Part shown: positions 34,874 to 41,869 of the stretch, piece after piece
How positions within the stretch are numbered: position 1 is the stretch's first letter
Layout of the letters: each line of letters opens with the position of its first letter
Assembly: GCF_027587205.1 (NCBI RefSeq)
Contig: NZ_JAPDOD010000002.1
Coordinates: forward strand, 444,467-508,466
Direction of reading: 5' to 3'
Source of the DNA: Solirubrobacter ginsenosidimutans
Lineage (GTDB): Bacteria > Actinomycetota > Thermoleophilia > Solirubrobacterales > Solirubrobacteraceae
Length of the DNA stretch: 64,000 nt
The notes under the pieces: generated by a model
The model's input: the letters and a program-made list of their open reading frames with translations, nothing else
Database searches by the model: none
What the model was told of the DNA's origin: nothing
Made by a program: the position numbers and the translations under genes

Positions 34874-35337
34874 CGCTGCCGGTAGGCCCTGTTGCGGGCG
34901 GAACCAAGCTATACAGGCGAATCCCTCCGAGTTGGCTGACCCCGGACGAGGACCGGGGGTGCCGAAGGATCTCGAGCGCCGCGTTCAGGGACAAAGAGGC
35001 ATCGATCTTCCTGGCCGACGTTCTTGATCAACTAAAGAAGGACCCATCGGACATCCTCGTCGGCAGCCATGCCGGTGACTACCTCGTTTCGGTCACGGCC
35101 GACGATGCCTTCGAGTTCGAGCAAGAGGTGAAGCGCTCGCCGGTCGAAGGAGTCGCGGAGGGCGATGTTCAACAGGCGCACGGCGAGGTCTCCGGGTCAA
35201 AGGAGAAGAAATTCGACGGTGTCCGGGTGAAGCATCACCTGTGTCGACGGGCACTCTGGGTCGTCGCCCCCGATGACGCCTGTCCAGATGCTCAGGGAGG
35301 AACTGGTGGACCTTCCGGGTCTGCCGACCGGCGTTGA
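34870..35337 (+). CDS. Third cargo gene: unknown protein with RRIxPxW...RxSSxAF motif
   Basis: A 155-residue protein starting at an ATGA overlap with gene two. The N-terminus reads LYRRIPPSWLTPDEDRGCRR followed by ISSAAFRDKEASIFLADVL, then a charged middle and KKFDGVRVKHHLCRRALWVV. The RxSSxAFxD segment looks like a conserved functional motif, but I cannot name the family. The last 30 residues are low complexity. Together with the two genes upstream it forms a compact module between attL and the conserved AICE backbone, where such elements usually keep accessory traits. Confidence 0.7.
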   Translation: MTLPVGPVAGGTKLYRRIPPSWLTPDEDRGCRRISSAAFRDKEASIFLADVLDQLKKDPSDILVGSHAGDYLVSVTADDAFEFEQEVKRSPVEGVAEGDVQQAHGEVSGSKEKKFDGVRVKHHLCRRALWVVAPDDACPDAQGGTGGPSGSADRR

Positions 35338-35388
35338 CGTGAGCGGGTGGCGAACCGAGGTCTGCACGGCTGGCCATCCTGCGCCGTC

Positions 35389-35832
35389 CTATGGACTGAT
35401 GCGGATGCCGTCGTGTGCTCGCACGGCGGGGCGCAGGTCGAGAGTAAGCGCATCGAGGAGGCGTGCGCTGTATGCGTCCGACATTCTCCGCATCAGCTCC
35501 TCCGGTCTGAGCCAATCGACCTCTGCGGCTTCGTCGCTGGCGCGTGCCGTCCCGGCGATGACATCGCACCGAAACACGAGGGCGACAATGCCACGGATCA
35601 TGTTCTTGTAGACGCCGGTGAGCGCGAGTGGTCTGATGTCAAGACCCGTCTCCTCGTGGACCTCCCGAACGAGTCCGTCGGTGATCGATTCGTCGAGTTC
35701 GAGGACTCCGCCGGGTGGTTCCCAGTTGCCGTTGTCGGCGCGGCGGATGACGAGGAAGCGGCCTTGGTCGTCGAGGATGGCGGCGGCGACGCTGACGGAG
35801 TGTCTGGGGGGCTCGTTGGGGTCGGTGGCCAT
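35389..35832 (-). CDS. Nudix hydrolase (Pif-like position)
   Basis: A 147-residue Nudix protein with a complete Nudix box: GGVLELDESITDGLVREVHE followed by ETGLDI (residues 41-66, catalytic REVHEE). It would hydrolyse a nucleoside diphosphate derivative. AICEs of the pSAM2 type encode a Nudix protein, Pif, that blocks redundant conjugation between element-bearing cells. The same role is plausible here because the gene lies next to the KorSA-like repressor and diverges from it across a 32-bp gap holding the operator. Confidence 0.88.
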   Translation of the reverse strand: MATDPNEPPRHSVSVAAAILDDQGRFLVIRRADNGNWEPPGGVLELDESITDGLVREVHEETGLDIRPLALTGVYKNMIRGIVALVFRCDVIAGTARASDEAAEVDWLRPEELMRRMSDAYSARLLDALTLDLRPAVRAHDGIRISP

Positions 35833-35842
35833 GGGTACGATC

Positions 35843-35856
35843 CTCGTCTAGACGAG
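35843..35856. promoter_or_regulatory. Predicted GntR operator O1
   Basis: A perfect 14-bp palindrome, CTCGT-CTAG-ACGAG, lies 8 bp before the GntR start and 10 bp before the Nudix start. It has the same arms and a near-identical centre as the palindrome in the transfer-operon promoter (36711-36726), which strongly suggests one regulator binds both. Confidence 0.75.
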
Positions 35857-35864
35857 TGTAGGTC

Positions 35865-36644
35865 TTGCGTGTGCTGACGGCTATCGACCCAACGAGTGAT
35901 CGCCCGGTCTTCAAGCAGATCGCTGATGGTCTGCGGTCGGAGATTCTCGGCGGGGAGCTTGAGGCGGGCGCGCGGATGCCCAGCGAGCAGGAGCTGATGA
36001 ATCGGCTCCACGTGGCGCGGGGCACGGTGCGCGACGCGATGGATCTCTTGCGGGCCGAAGGTCTGGTGCGGACTGAGCACGGGCGGGGGAGTTTCGTGCG
36101 CGATCGGCCGCCGGTTCGCCGGGTCGCGCACGACCGGTTTGCCCGCCGGCATCGTGACCGTGGCCAGGCGGCCTATCTTGCCGAGCTAGAAGCGGAGGGC
36201 CGGCGGCCGGAGGTCCAGGTGTTGGAGATCGCGCGGGTGAAGGTGCCCGACGAAGTCGCGGTGTGGCTGCAGTTGGCGATCGGCGCCGAGGTCGTGATTC
36301 GCCGGCGGCGATATCTCGCGGATAGCGAGCCGATGGAATTGGCGACGTCGTACATCCCGCTCGACCTTGCCGAAGGCACCGCGATCGAGGACCCGAACAC
36401 GGGACCCGGCGGCATCTACGCTCGCCTCGAGGAGCGAGGGCACGAGCTGAAGCGCTTCTCGGAGGAGGTCTCCTCGCGGATGCCGACGAGCGACGAGGTC
36501 CGGGCGCTAGTGCTGCAACCCGGGGTGCCCGTGTTTCGCGTGGTGCGGGTCGCGTACGACACGAACGAGCGGCCGGTTGAGGCGTGCGACACGGTGATGG
36601 CGGCCGATCGCTACGTGCTCAGCTACGAGCTGCCTGCGCGCTGA
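35865..36644 (+). CDS. GntR/HutC-family repressor (KorSA-like)
   Basis: A 259-residue GntR regulator of the HutC subfamily. The N-terminal winged helix (residues about 13-80) reads PVFKQIADGLRSEILGGELE, AGARMPSEQELMNRLHVARG and TVRDAMDLLRAEGLV. A UTRA effector domain (about 100-255) follows. In pSAM2, KorSA of this family silences pra/traSA and thus transfer and replication. Start TTG 35865 or GTG 35871; both place the gene just after operator O1, predicting autoregulation. Confidence 0.88.
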   Translation: MRVLTAIDPTSDRPVFKQIADGLRSEILGGELEAGARMPSEQELMNRLHVARGTVRDAMDLLRAEGLVRTEHGRGSFVRDRPPVRRVAHDRFARRHRDRGQAAYLAELEAEGRRPEVQVLEIARVKVPDEVAVWLQLAIGAEVVIRRRRYLADSEPMELATSYIPLDLAEGTAIEDPNTGPGGIYARLEERGHELKRFSEEVSSRMPTSDEVRALVLQPGVPVFRVVRVAYDTNERPVEACDTVMAADRYVLSYELPAR

Positions 36645-36679
36645 GCGGCGCGCGATCGTCTCTGCGCTGACCTGAGGCG

Positions 36680-36727
36680 TTGACACGTCCGCGAGCGTGC
36701 GTACTCTCCTACTCGTCTATACGAGTA
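36680..36727 (+). promoter_or_regulatory. Promoter with predicted GntR operator O2 for the transfer/replication operon
   Basis: A -35 box TTGACA (36680-36685), a 16-bp spacer and a -10-like TACTCT (36702-36707) are followed directly by the palindrome TACTCGT-CTAT-ACGAGTA (36710-36727). A repressor bound there would cover the start point. Its arms match operator O1. The first gene's ribosome-binding site AAGGGAG lies at 36735-36741. Confidence 0.75.
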
Positions 36728-36745
36728 GTCGACTAAGGGAGTCGC

Positions 36746-37087
36746 ATGCGTCTACCGATCGACACGAGCCGGTTGCAGTTCCTGGTGGTCGCTGCAGCTG
36801 AGCCGCTGAAGCAGTACGAGGAGGGCAAGCCGCGTGAGGCGTGGGCGCCGCGGGTGGACACCAACGGCGAGGTGCTGTGGCGGGTGCAGTTGGTTGCGCT
36901 CGGTGATGGTGAGGCGGAGATCATCCGCGTCTCGCTGCCGGGTGACCCGGCGGTGACGCAGGGCGAGATGGTGCGCGTCGAGGGGATGACGGCGCAGGCT
37001 TGGGAGATGGAGGGCCGCAACGGCATGGCGTTCCGCGCCGCCGCGATTCGCCCGCTGCGGACCGGCGGTGAGAAGGCGGCGGCGTGA
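36746..37087 (+). CDS. SCO3933-like AICE regulatory protein
   Basis: A 113-residue protein beginning LPIDTSRLQFLVVAAAEPLK and containing GDGEAEIIRVSLPGDP and MTAQAWEMEGRNGMAFRAAA. This pattern (IxVDTSRLxFLxxA...WExxGRxGxAFRAxxI) is typical of the SCO3933-family proteins encoded just before the FtsK-like gene in Streptomyces AICEs. The exact role is unknown; a DNA- or translocase-associated OB-like fold is possible. It is the first gene of the repressed operon. Confidence 0.78.
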   Translation: MRLPIDTSRLQFLVVAAAEPLKQYEEGKPREAWAPRVDTNGEVLWRVQLVALGDGEAEIIRVSLPGDPAVTQGEMVRVEGMTAQAWEMEGRNGMAFRAAAIRPLRTGGEKAAA

Positions 37088-38439
37088 TGACCGGGGAACT
37101 GAGCCGGTCGCGGCCGCGCCGGGATCGTCGAAACGAGGAGCTGTTCGCGCGGGTGGCCGGGGTGCTCGGTGCGCTGTGGCGGTTGCGGCTCGAGCTCGGC
37201 CTGGTGGCGTCGCTCGTATGCGGCCAGCTGGTGCTCGCGGGCCTGGTCGGCGACGTCGCCGCGGTGGTCCTCGTGATCGCGCTCGCGGCGGGGTTGCTGG
37301 CGATCCCGGTCGTTCGTCGCTGGCTGCTGTGGGCGCTGCGTGCTGCGCGGGTGCGTCGGGCGTGGTGGCGAGCGTGGACGGACTGCGAGCTGCCGCGCGT
37401 GCGCGCTGGTCGGGTGAGCGCCATTCCCGCGGGCGAGCTCGTGCGCGTGCGTGCGTCGCGCGGGTCGTCTCTTGAAGCGGTGGAGAATCGTGCCGAAGAG
37501 CTGGCGGTGTGCCTGCAGGTGCGTGAGGTCCGGATCGCCCGCGACGCCGACAATGCGGCGACGGGGACGGTGACGCTGGTGCGGCGCGACCCGCTGGCCG
37601 GCATGAAGTCGGTCCCGTGGCGATGCCGCGACGCTGAGGAGCTGTCGTTGTGGGAGCCGATCCCTGTCGGTGTCGATGAGCTCGGCGAGACCGTGACGGT
37701 GTGCCTGCCTGAGCGCAACGTGCTGCTGGGCGGCGAGCCGGGCGCGGGCAAGAGCGCGGCGCTCTCGATCCTCGTCGCGACCGCGGCGCTGGACCCGGGC
37801 GTGCGGTTGTGGCTGTTGGACGGCAAGCTGGTCGAGCTGTCGGTCTGGGCGCCGTGCGCGCAGCGGCTCGCCGGACCCGACATCGACGAGGCGATCGCGC
37901 TGCTTCGCGAGTTGCGGGAGGAGATGGAGGCGCGCTACAGGGAGCTGCTCGCCCGTGGTCAGCGCAAGATCGCGCGCGAGGACGGCCTGGCGCTGCACCT
38001 GGTGGCGTGCGATGAGCTGGCGTTCTATCTCGGCTGCGAGGATCGAAAGAAGCAGCGCGAGTTCGCCGAGCTGCTGCGCGATCTCGTCGCCCGCGGCCGC
38101 GCGGCCGGCGTGATCGTCTGTGCTGCCACCCAGAAGCCCGCGTCCGACGTGGTGCCCTCGGCGCTGCGTGATCTGTTCGGGTTCCGGCTGGCGCTGCGCT
38201 GCAACACGCCGCAGGCCTCGGACACAATCCTCGGACAAGGCTGGGCGACGCTCGGGCACAACGCGGCGACGATCTCCCCCGGCCAACGCGGCGTCGGGTT
38301 GCTGCTGGCCGAGGACGGCACGCCGGTCCGCCTGCGCGGCTTCCATCTCACCGACGGCGACGTCGACGAGCTGGCCGGTCGTGCCGCGGCGCTGCGAGCC
38401 GACGACTGGTTGACCGCGGCTGAGGAGACGACGCGATGA
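37087..38439 (+). CDS. FtsK/SpoIIIE-type DNA translocase (TraB-like conjugation protein)
   Basis: A 450-residue membrane-anchored DNA pump. Two hydrophobic helices (residues about 37-80) precede a linker and the RecA-like motor. Walker A is GGEPGAGKS (215-223) and Walker B lies in LHLVACDELAFYL (about 300-312). ARGRAAGVIVCAATQKPASD is the typical FtsK/TraB sensor strand. In AICEs this single protein moves double-stranded element DNA between mycelial cells. ATG 37087 overlaps the preceding TGA; GTG 37084 would add one residue. The gamma-type DNA-binding end is not obvious, so clt recognition may reside in a partner. Confidence 0.92.
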   Translation: MTGELSRSRPRRDRRNEELFARVAGVLGALWRLRLELGLVASLVCGQLVLAGLVGDVAAVVLVIALAAGLLAIPVVRRWLLWALRAARVRRAWWRAWTDCELPRVRAGRVSAIPAGELVRVRASRGSSLEAVENRAEELAVCLQVREVRIARDADNAATGTVTLVRRDPLAGMKSVPWRCRDAEELSLWEPIPVGVDELGETVTVCLPERNVLLGGEPGAGKSAALSILVATAALDPGVRLWLLDGKLVELSVWAPCAQRLAGPDIDEAIALLRELREEMEARYRELLARGQRKIAREDGLALHLVACDELAFYLGCEDRKKQREFAELLRDLVARGRAAGVIVCAATQKPASDVVPSALRDLFGFRLALRCNTPQASDTILGQGWATLGHNAATISPGQRGVGLLLAEDGTPVRLRGFHLTDGDVDELAGRAAALRADDWLTAAEETTR

Positions 38440-38780
38440 GTGGGCCGCGTGAGGTCATCGAGGCGCTCGGTCGCGCGGACGCGGCCACGATCAGCCACCT
38501 CGCCCAGCACGGCCCGACCAACGCGCTGACGATCAGCCAGGCGTGCGAGATCAGCCGGCCCGGCGCGCGGGCGCGGCTGGTGAAGCTCCATCTCGGCGGC
38601 GTGGTCGCGCTTGAGGATCGCTACACCCGTCGCTTCCGGGGCGGCGTCGACGATCGCTTCTTCCTGGACCCCGACGCACTGCGTTACGCGGCGCGCTGGC
38701 TGGACGCGCTCGCCGCTCGCGCCGAACGGGCGAATCGGCTCGGGGCGATCGTGCCGCTCGCTGGAGGGCGGTCGCGATGA
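38436..38780 (+). CDS. Winged-helix protein of the AICE backbone
   Basis: A 114-residue protein, ATGA-coupled to the translocase gene. The sequence TISHLAQHGPTNALTISQACEI followed by SRPGARARLVKLHLGGVVAL reads as a MarR/ArsR-like winged helix with a recognition helix after SRPGA, and the C-terminal helix is Ala/Arg-rich. Similar small HTH proteins occupy this position in other AICEs, possibly aiding replication or binding transfer sites. The function is inferred from fold and context only. Confidence 0.7.
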   Translation: MSGPREVIEALGRADAATISHLAQHGPTNALTISQACEISRPGARARLVKLHLGGVVALEDRYTRRFRGGVDDRFFLDPDALRYAARWLDALAARAERANRLGAIVPLAGGRSR

Positions 38781-39001
38781 ATCGCGATCGCCGTTCCCCC
38801 GATCGCGGTCCATACCGCCTTCGCCTGCCGCCCGGTTTGGAGAGCCGCCGCGCTTCGCGTTGGATCGATCTCGACGAGGTCGCTCCGTGGGTCGTGGCCG
38901 ATGTCCGCGCTTGGCCGCGGAGCGTCGAGGACCGCCTGATCGCGGTCCGCATGGGCATCAGCCTCGCCCAGGTACGAGCCGTCCGCAGGACTCGTTCGTG
39001 A
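38777..39001 (+). CDS. Small basic AICE protein
   Basis: A 74-residue Arg-rich protein, coupled by 4-bp overlaps to the genes on both sides. SRWIDLDEVAPWVVADVRAW and VEDRLIAVRMGISLAQVRAV suggest two helices, the last resembling an HTH recognition segment. I recognise no family. The tight coupling with the replication initiator suggests a replication accessory role. Confidence 0.6.
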   Translation: MNRDRRSPDRGPYRLRLPPGLESRRASRWIDLDEVAPWVVADVRAWPRSVEDRLIAVRMGISLAQVRAVRRTRS

Positions 39002-40458
39002 CCCCTGGGCTCGCAGCTGGCGAGGGGTTCACGCCCGAGTTGCTCGTCGAGCTGGCCGAGCGCGCCGGGCAGCCCGACTTCCCGAGGTTGGAGAAGCAAC
39101 TCAGGTCGACCGGCTACTGCGCGCGACCGGTGCGGCTGAAGGGCCACACCGAGGTCTGCGGCGAAGACGGCCGCTGGCGCTCGACCTGGTCGACGGCGAC
39201 CGAGCCTGACGGCGTGCTCAGGAAGGCGTGCGGGAACCGGCGCGAGGCGATCTGCCCGGCGTGCGCGGAGCGCTACCGGCAGGACGCGTATCACCTGATC
39301 GCGGCCGGGCTACGCGGCGGCAAGGGGGTGCCCGACTCCGTCAGCGCGCATCCGATGATCTTCGCGACGCTGACGGCGCCCAGCTTCGGCCCCGTCCACA
39401 CCCGCGTGCTCGGCGCAGACGGCCGGCCGAAGCGTTGCCGACCGCGACGCGACGCGCCCGTCTGCCCACACGGTGAGTCGTTGAGCTGCACCGCCGTCCA
39501 CGACGAGGGCGACGAGTGCCTCGGCGCGGCCCTGTGCCGCGAGTGCTTCGAATACGACCGCGCGCTGCTGTGGAACAGCCTGCTCGGCGAGCTCTGGCGC
39601 CGCACGACGATCTACCTGCCGCGCAAGCTCGCCCAACGCCTCGGGATCACGCAGAAGCGGCTCAAGCAGCTCGTGCGCGCCGCCTACGTCAAGGTCGCTG
39701 AGTACCAGCAGCGCGGCCTGGTGCATGTGCACGTCGTGATCCGCCTCGACGAGGCGCTGCCCACTTACCGGCGCGACGTCATCCGCGCGCCCGATCACCG
39801 CTTCACGGTCGAGCTGCTCGAGCACGCGCTCCGCGCTGCGGCGGCCGCGGTCACCGTGCCCGTCCCGGCCGAGGCCGGCGGCGGCTTCGTCCGCTGGGGC
39901 GCGCAGCTCGACGTCCAGCACATCGGCGCAAACGAAGCGGGCCGCTGCGCCGGATACCTCGCCAAGTACGCCACCAAGGCGACCGAGCAGGCCGGCGGCG
40001 TCCTGCATCGCGTGAGCGAGCACGAGGTCGACGAGCTCGCCGTGTCACCGCACGTGCGCGAGTACCTGCGGCATGCGTTCGCGCTCGACGTCCAGGTCGC
40101 CGACCGCAAGCTCGCGCGCAATGCGCACGCCTTCGGCTACCGCGGCCACTGCCTGACCAAGTCGCGGCGCTATTCGACGACGTTCAAGCAGTTGCGCGCC
40201 GACCGCGAGGCGTTCGTGCACGCGCAGATCCTCGCCCGCTCGCGCGACGCGGCGCAGCTCGCGATCGCCGCGGCCGCGCCCGATCGGCGCCGCGGCGTCT
40301 ACGCGTTCGACGGCCAGGGGCACTTCACAACCCTTCAAGGTCTGCTGGCCGAGAAAGGGCGTGCGCGAGAGCGAGAGATGCGCCGGATCGCCCGCGAAGA
40401 GCTGTGCGACCAACCACCCACCCGAAGGGAGCACCCATGCCAGACCCCGCAGCGATGA
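38998..40458 (+). CDS. repSA: RepSA-like replication initiator
   Basis: A 486-residue initiator of the type used by pSAM2-like AICEs (rolling-circle/HUH-related). A Cys-rich N-terminal part (YCARP, KACGNRREAICPACAERYRQ) leads to HPMIFATLTAPSFGPVHTR, which carries the FxTLTxPS motif 1. HVHVVIRLDEA is the HUH metal-binding motif 2, and GYLAKYATKATEQ with the conserved YxxKY-like catalytic region is motif 3. It would nick the element's origin to allow replication before transfer. The GTG 38998 start overlaps the preceding TGA. The C-terminus overlaps the xis gene by 22 bp. Confidence 0.88.
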   Translation: MTPGLAAGEGFTPELLVELAERAGQPDFPRLEKQLRSTGYCARPVRLKGHTEVCGEDGRWRSTWSTATEPDGVLRKACGNRREAICPACAERYRQDAYHLIAAGLRGGKGVPDSVSAHPMIFATLTAPSFGPVHTRVLGADGRPKRCRPRRDAPVCPHGESLSCTAVHDEGDECLGAALCRECFEYDRALLWNSLLGELWRRTTIYLPRKLAQRLGITQKRLKQLVRAAYVKVAEYQQRGLVHVHVVIRLDEALPTYRRDVIRAPDHRFTVELLEHALRAAAAAVTVPVPAEAGGGFVRWGAQLDVQHIGANEAGRCAGYLAKYATKATEQAGGVLHRVSEHEVDELAVSPHVREYLRHAFALDVQVADRKLARNAHAFGYRGHCLTKSRRYSTTFKQLRADREAFVHAQILARSRDAAQLAIAAAAPDRRRGVYAFDGQGHFTTLQGLLAEKGRAREREMRRIAREELCDQPPTRREHPCQTPQR

Positions 40459-40661
40459 CCGCTGCCGCAACGGCCGAGTTCGAGCCGTTCCTGACCGCCC
40501 GCGAGGTCGCCGAGCGACTCCGCATCGCCCCATGCACGGTCCTTCGCTACTTCGACGAGGGCGTCCTGCCGGGCCGGCGGTTGCGTGTCGGCCCGCGGCG
40601 GCCGGTGCGGTTCCGCTGGAGCGAGATCGAGGCGGTGCTGCTCTCCGAAGGTCCGCAATGA
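40437..40661 (+). CDS. xis: Excisionase
   Basis: A 74-residue MerR-like winged-helix excisionase: FLTAREVAERLRIAPCTVLR (residues 16-35) followed by YFDEGVLPGRRLRVG and VRFRWSEIEAVL. These small proteins bend attachment-site DNA and direct the integrase to excision. GAAGGGA lies 6 bp before ATG 40437. It overlaps the integrase gene by 4 bp, so the two are made together when the operon is derepressed. Confidence 0.9.
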   Translation: MPDPAAMTAAATAEFEPFLTAREVAERLRIAPCTVLRYFDEGVLPGRRLRVGPRRPVRFRWSEIEAVLLSEGPQ

Positions 40662-41764
40662 GCGGCCGCATCCGGACGGGCGAGATCAAGCGCACTACCG
40701 GCGGCTGGGCGATCCGCTATCGCGACGCGCGGGGACACCGCAAACAGCGCGGCGGCTTCAGGACCAAGGGCGAGGCGAAGCTCGCGCTCGACGACGAGCT
40801 GCGGAAGGCGCGCCTCGGCCCGCTCTACCGCCCGGACGTGACGCTGCAGCAGCTCGTCGACGCGTTCCTGGACCAGTACCAGGGCGCGCCTGCGAGTAAG
40901 AGCTGGCTCAGCCACTACCTCGTCAAGGCGACCGACGCGTTCGGCGATCAGGCGATCGGCGACCTGAACGCGCTCGACGTCTCGCGCTGGCGGGCGAAGA
41001 TGCCCGAGACGATGCGCCACGGTGCGCATAGAGCGCTTCGGCAGGTTCTTGCGTCGGCGGTCCGCTGGCAGTGGATCGAGCGCAACGTCGCGCTCGACGT
41101 GAAGAACCCGCAGCACCCGAAGGCTGAGTTCGTCCCGTTCGAGACTTGGGATGAGGTCGACGGCGTCGCGGCAGAGCTCGGCCCGTTCGGGCCGATCGCG
41201 GTCTTCTGCGTGGGCACCGGCGTGCGGCCTGAGGAAGCCTTCGGCGCCGACTGGAGCGACGTCGACTTGAAGGCCGGCGTGTTCACGATCCGGCGCGCGT
41301 ACGCCAAGGGCACGCTCAAGACCTACGCGAAGACGGTGCGCTCGCGGCGGCGGGTCCCGATCCGCGCGAAGGTGATCGCGAGTCTGGAGACGGTGCAGCA
41401 CCGCGAGGGGATCCTGTTCCCTGCGGCGGAGGGTGGGCGGATCGACATCAACAACTGGCGCAGCCGCGAGTGGACGCCTGCGCTGAAGGCGGCCGGCGTC
41501 GAGCATCGCCGCATCTACGACATGCGCCACACCTTCGCGACGTGGAGCCTCGCGGCGGGCATGAGCATCTTCACCCTCGCCCGCCGGATGGGCACGAGCG
41601 TGCCGGTGATCGACGCGACGTACGGCCACCTGGCGATCGACGCAGACGGCAACGACCGCGAGCTGCTCGACGCCTACGACGAATCCAAAGGGCACGTAGT
41701 GGGCACGGAAGACGGCGACGAGCCGGACTCGAACCGCCCCGAGAACGACGAAACCGCGCCGTAG
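40658..41764 (+). CDS. int: Site-specific tyrosine integrase
   Basis: A 368-residue tyrosine recombinase. An N-terminal arm-binding region (WAIRYRDARGHRKQRGGFRT, AP2-like) is followed by a SAM-like core-binding domain (about 60-150) and the catalytic domain. Arg190 lies in GTGVRPEEA, the second Arg (290) in YDMRHTFATW, and the nucleophile is Tyr322 in DATYGHL. The usual LGH before it reads MGT, a tolerated variant. Coding ends 15 bp from the 44-bp repeat at the tRNA-Val gene, as in tRNA-targeting integrases. ATG 40658 is coupled to xis. Confidence 0.94.
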   Translation: MSGRIRTGEIKRTTGGWAIRYRDARGHRKQRGGFRTKGEAKLALDDELRKARLGPLYRPDVTLQQLVDAFLDQYQGAPASKSWLSHYLVKATDAFGDQAIGDLNALDVSRWRAKMPETMRHGAHRALRQVLASAVRWQWIERNVALDVKNPQHPKAEFVPFETWDEVDGVAAELGPFGPIAVFCVGTGVRPEEAFGADWSDVDLKAGVFTIRRAYAKGTLKTYAKTVRSRRRVPIRAKVIASLETVQHREGILFPAAEGGRIDINNWRSREWTPALKAAGVEHRRIYDMRHTFATWSLAAGMSIFTLARRMGTSVPVIDATYGHLAIDADGNDRELLDAYDESKGHVVGTEDGDEPDSNRPENDETAP

Positions 41765-41771
41765 CGCGGTT
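41752..41771. terminator. Hairpin between int and the tRNA gene
   Basis: A perfect 8-bp inverted repeat, AACCGCGC-CGTA-GCGCGGTT, straddles the int stop codon, 8 bp from the right att repeat. It could end both the integrase transcript and, from the other side, the tRNA transcript whose own terminator was displaced. It lacks a clear U tract. Confidence 0.45.
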
Positions 41772-41778
41772 CGAAGAC

Positions 41779-41822
41779 GATGGGCGCGGCGGGTTTCGAA
41801 CCTGCGACCTCTCGCGTGTGAA
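41779..41822. repeat. attR, 44-bp direct repeat inside tRNA-Val
   Basis: Perfect duplicate of 32722-32765. The element supplies the 3' part of the tRNA here, so the gene is restored after insertion. Confidence 0.92.
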
Positions 41823-41851
41823 GCGAGCGCTCTCCCACTGAGCTACGCGCC
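41780..41851 (-). tRNA. tRNA-Val (anticodon CAC)
   Basis: A 72-nt cloverleaf on the minus strand: acceptor stem GGGCGCG/CGCGCCC with discriminator A, D arm GCTC-AGTGGGA-GAGC, anticodon stem CTCGC/GCGAG with loop TTCACAC (anticodon CAC, reading GTG), a five-base variable loop and T loop TTCGAAA. The T stem GCAGG/CCCGC has one A-C mismatch. CCA is not encoded. The gene lies 18 bp after the last gene of the exopolysaccharide operon on the same strand and is the AICE integration target. Confidence 0.93.
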
Positions 41852-41869
41852 CTCAGGGGACACAGGAGT

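Larger units (their letters stand above)
32722..41822. mobile_element. Actinomycete integrative and conjugative element (AICE), 9,057 bp
   Basis: The element is bounded by perfect 44-bp direct repeats, the right copy being the 3' part of an intact tRNA-Val. It holds all core AICE functions in the usual order: GntR/KorSA-like repressor, SCO3933-like protein, FtsK/TraB-type translocase, winged-helix protein, RepSA-like initiator, excisionase and tyrosine integrase, with the integrase abutting attR. Transfer would be by TraB-type double-stranded DNA translocation, since no relaxase is present. Cargo between attL and the repressor is a three-gene TIGR04255 operon plus a Nudix gene. It is smaller than most known AICEs, but nothing essential appears broken, so it may still excise. 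Confidence 0.9.
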
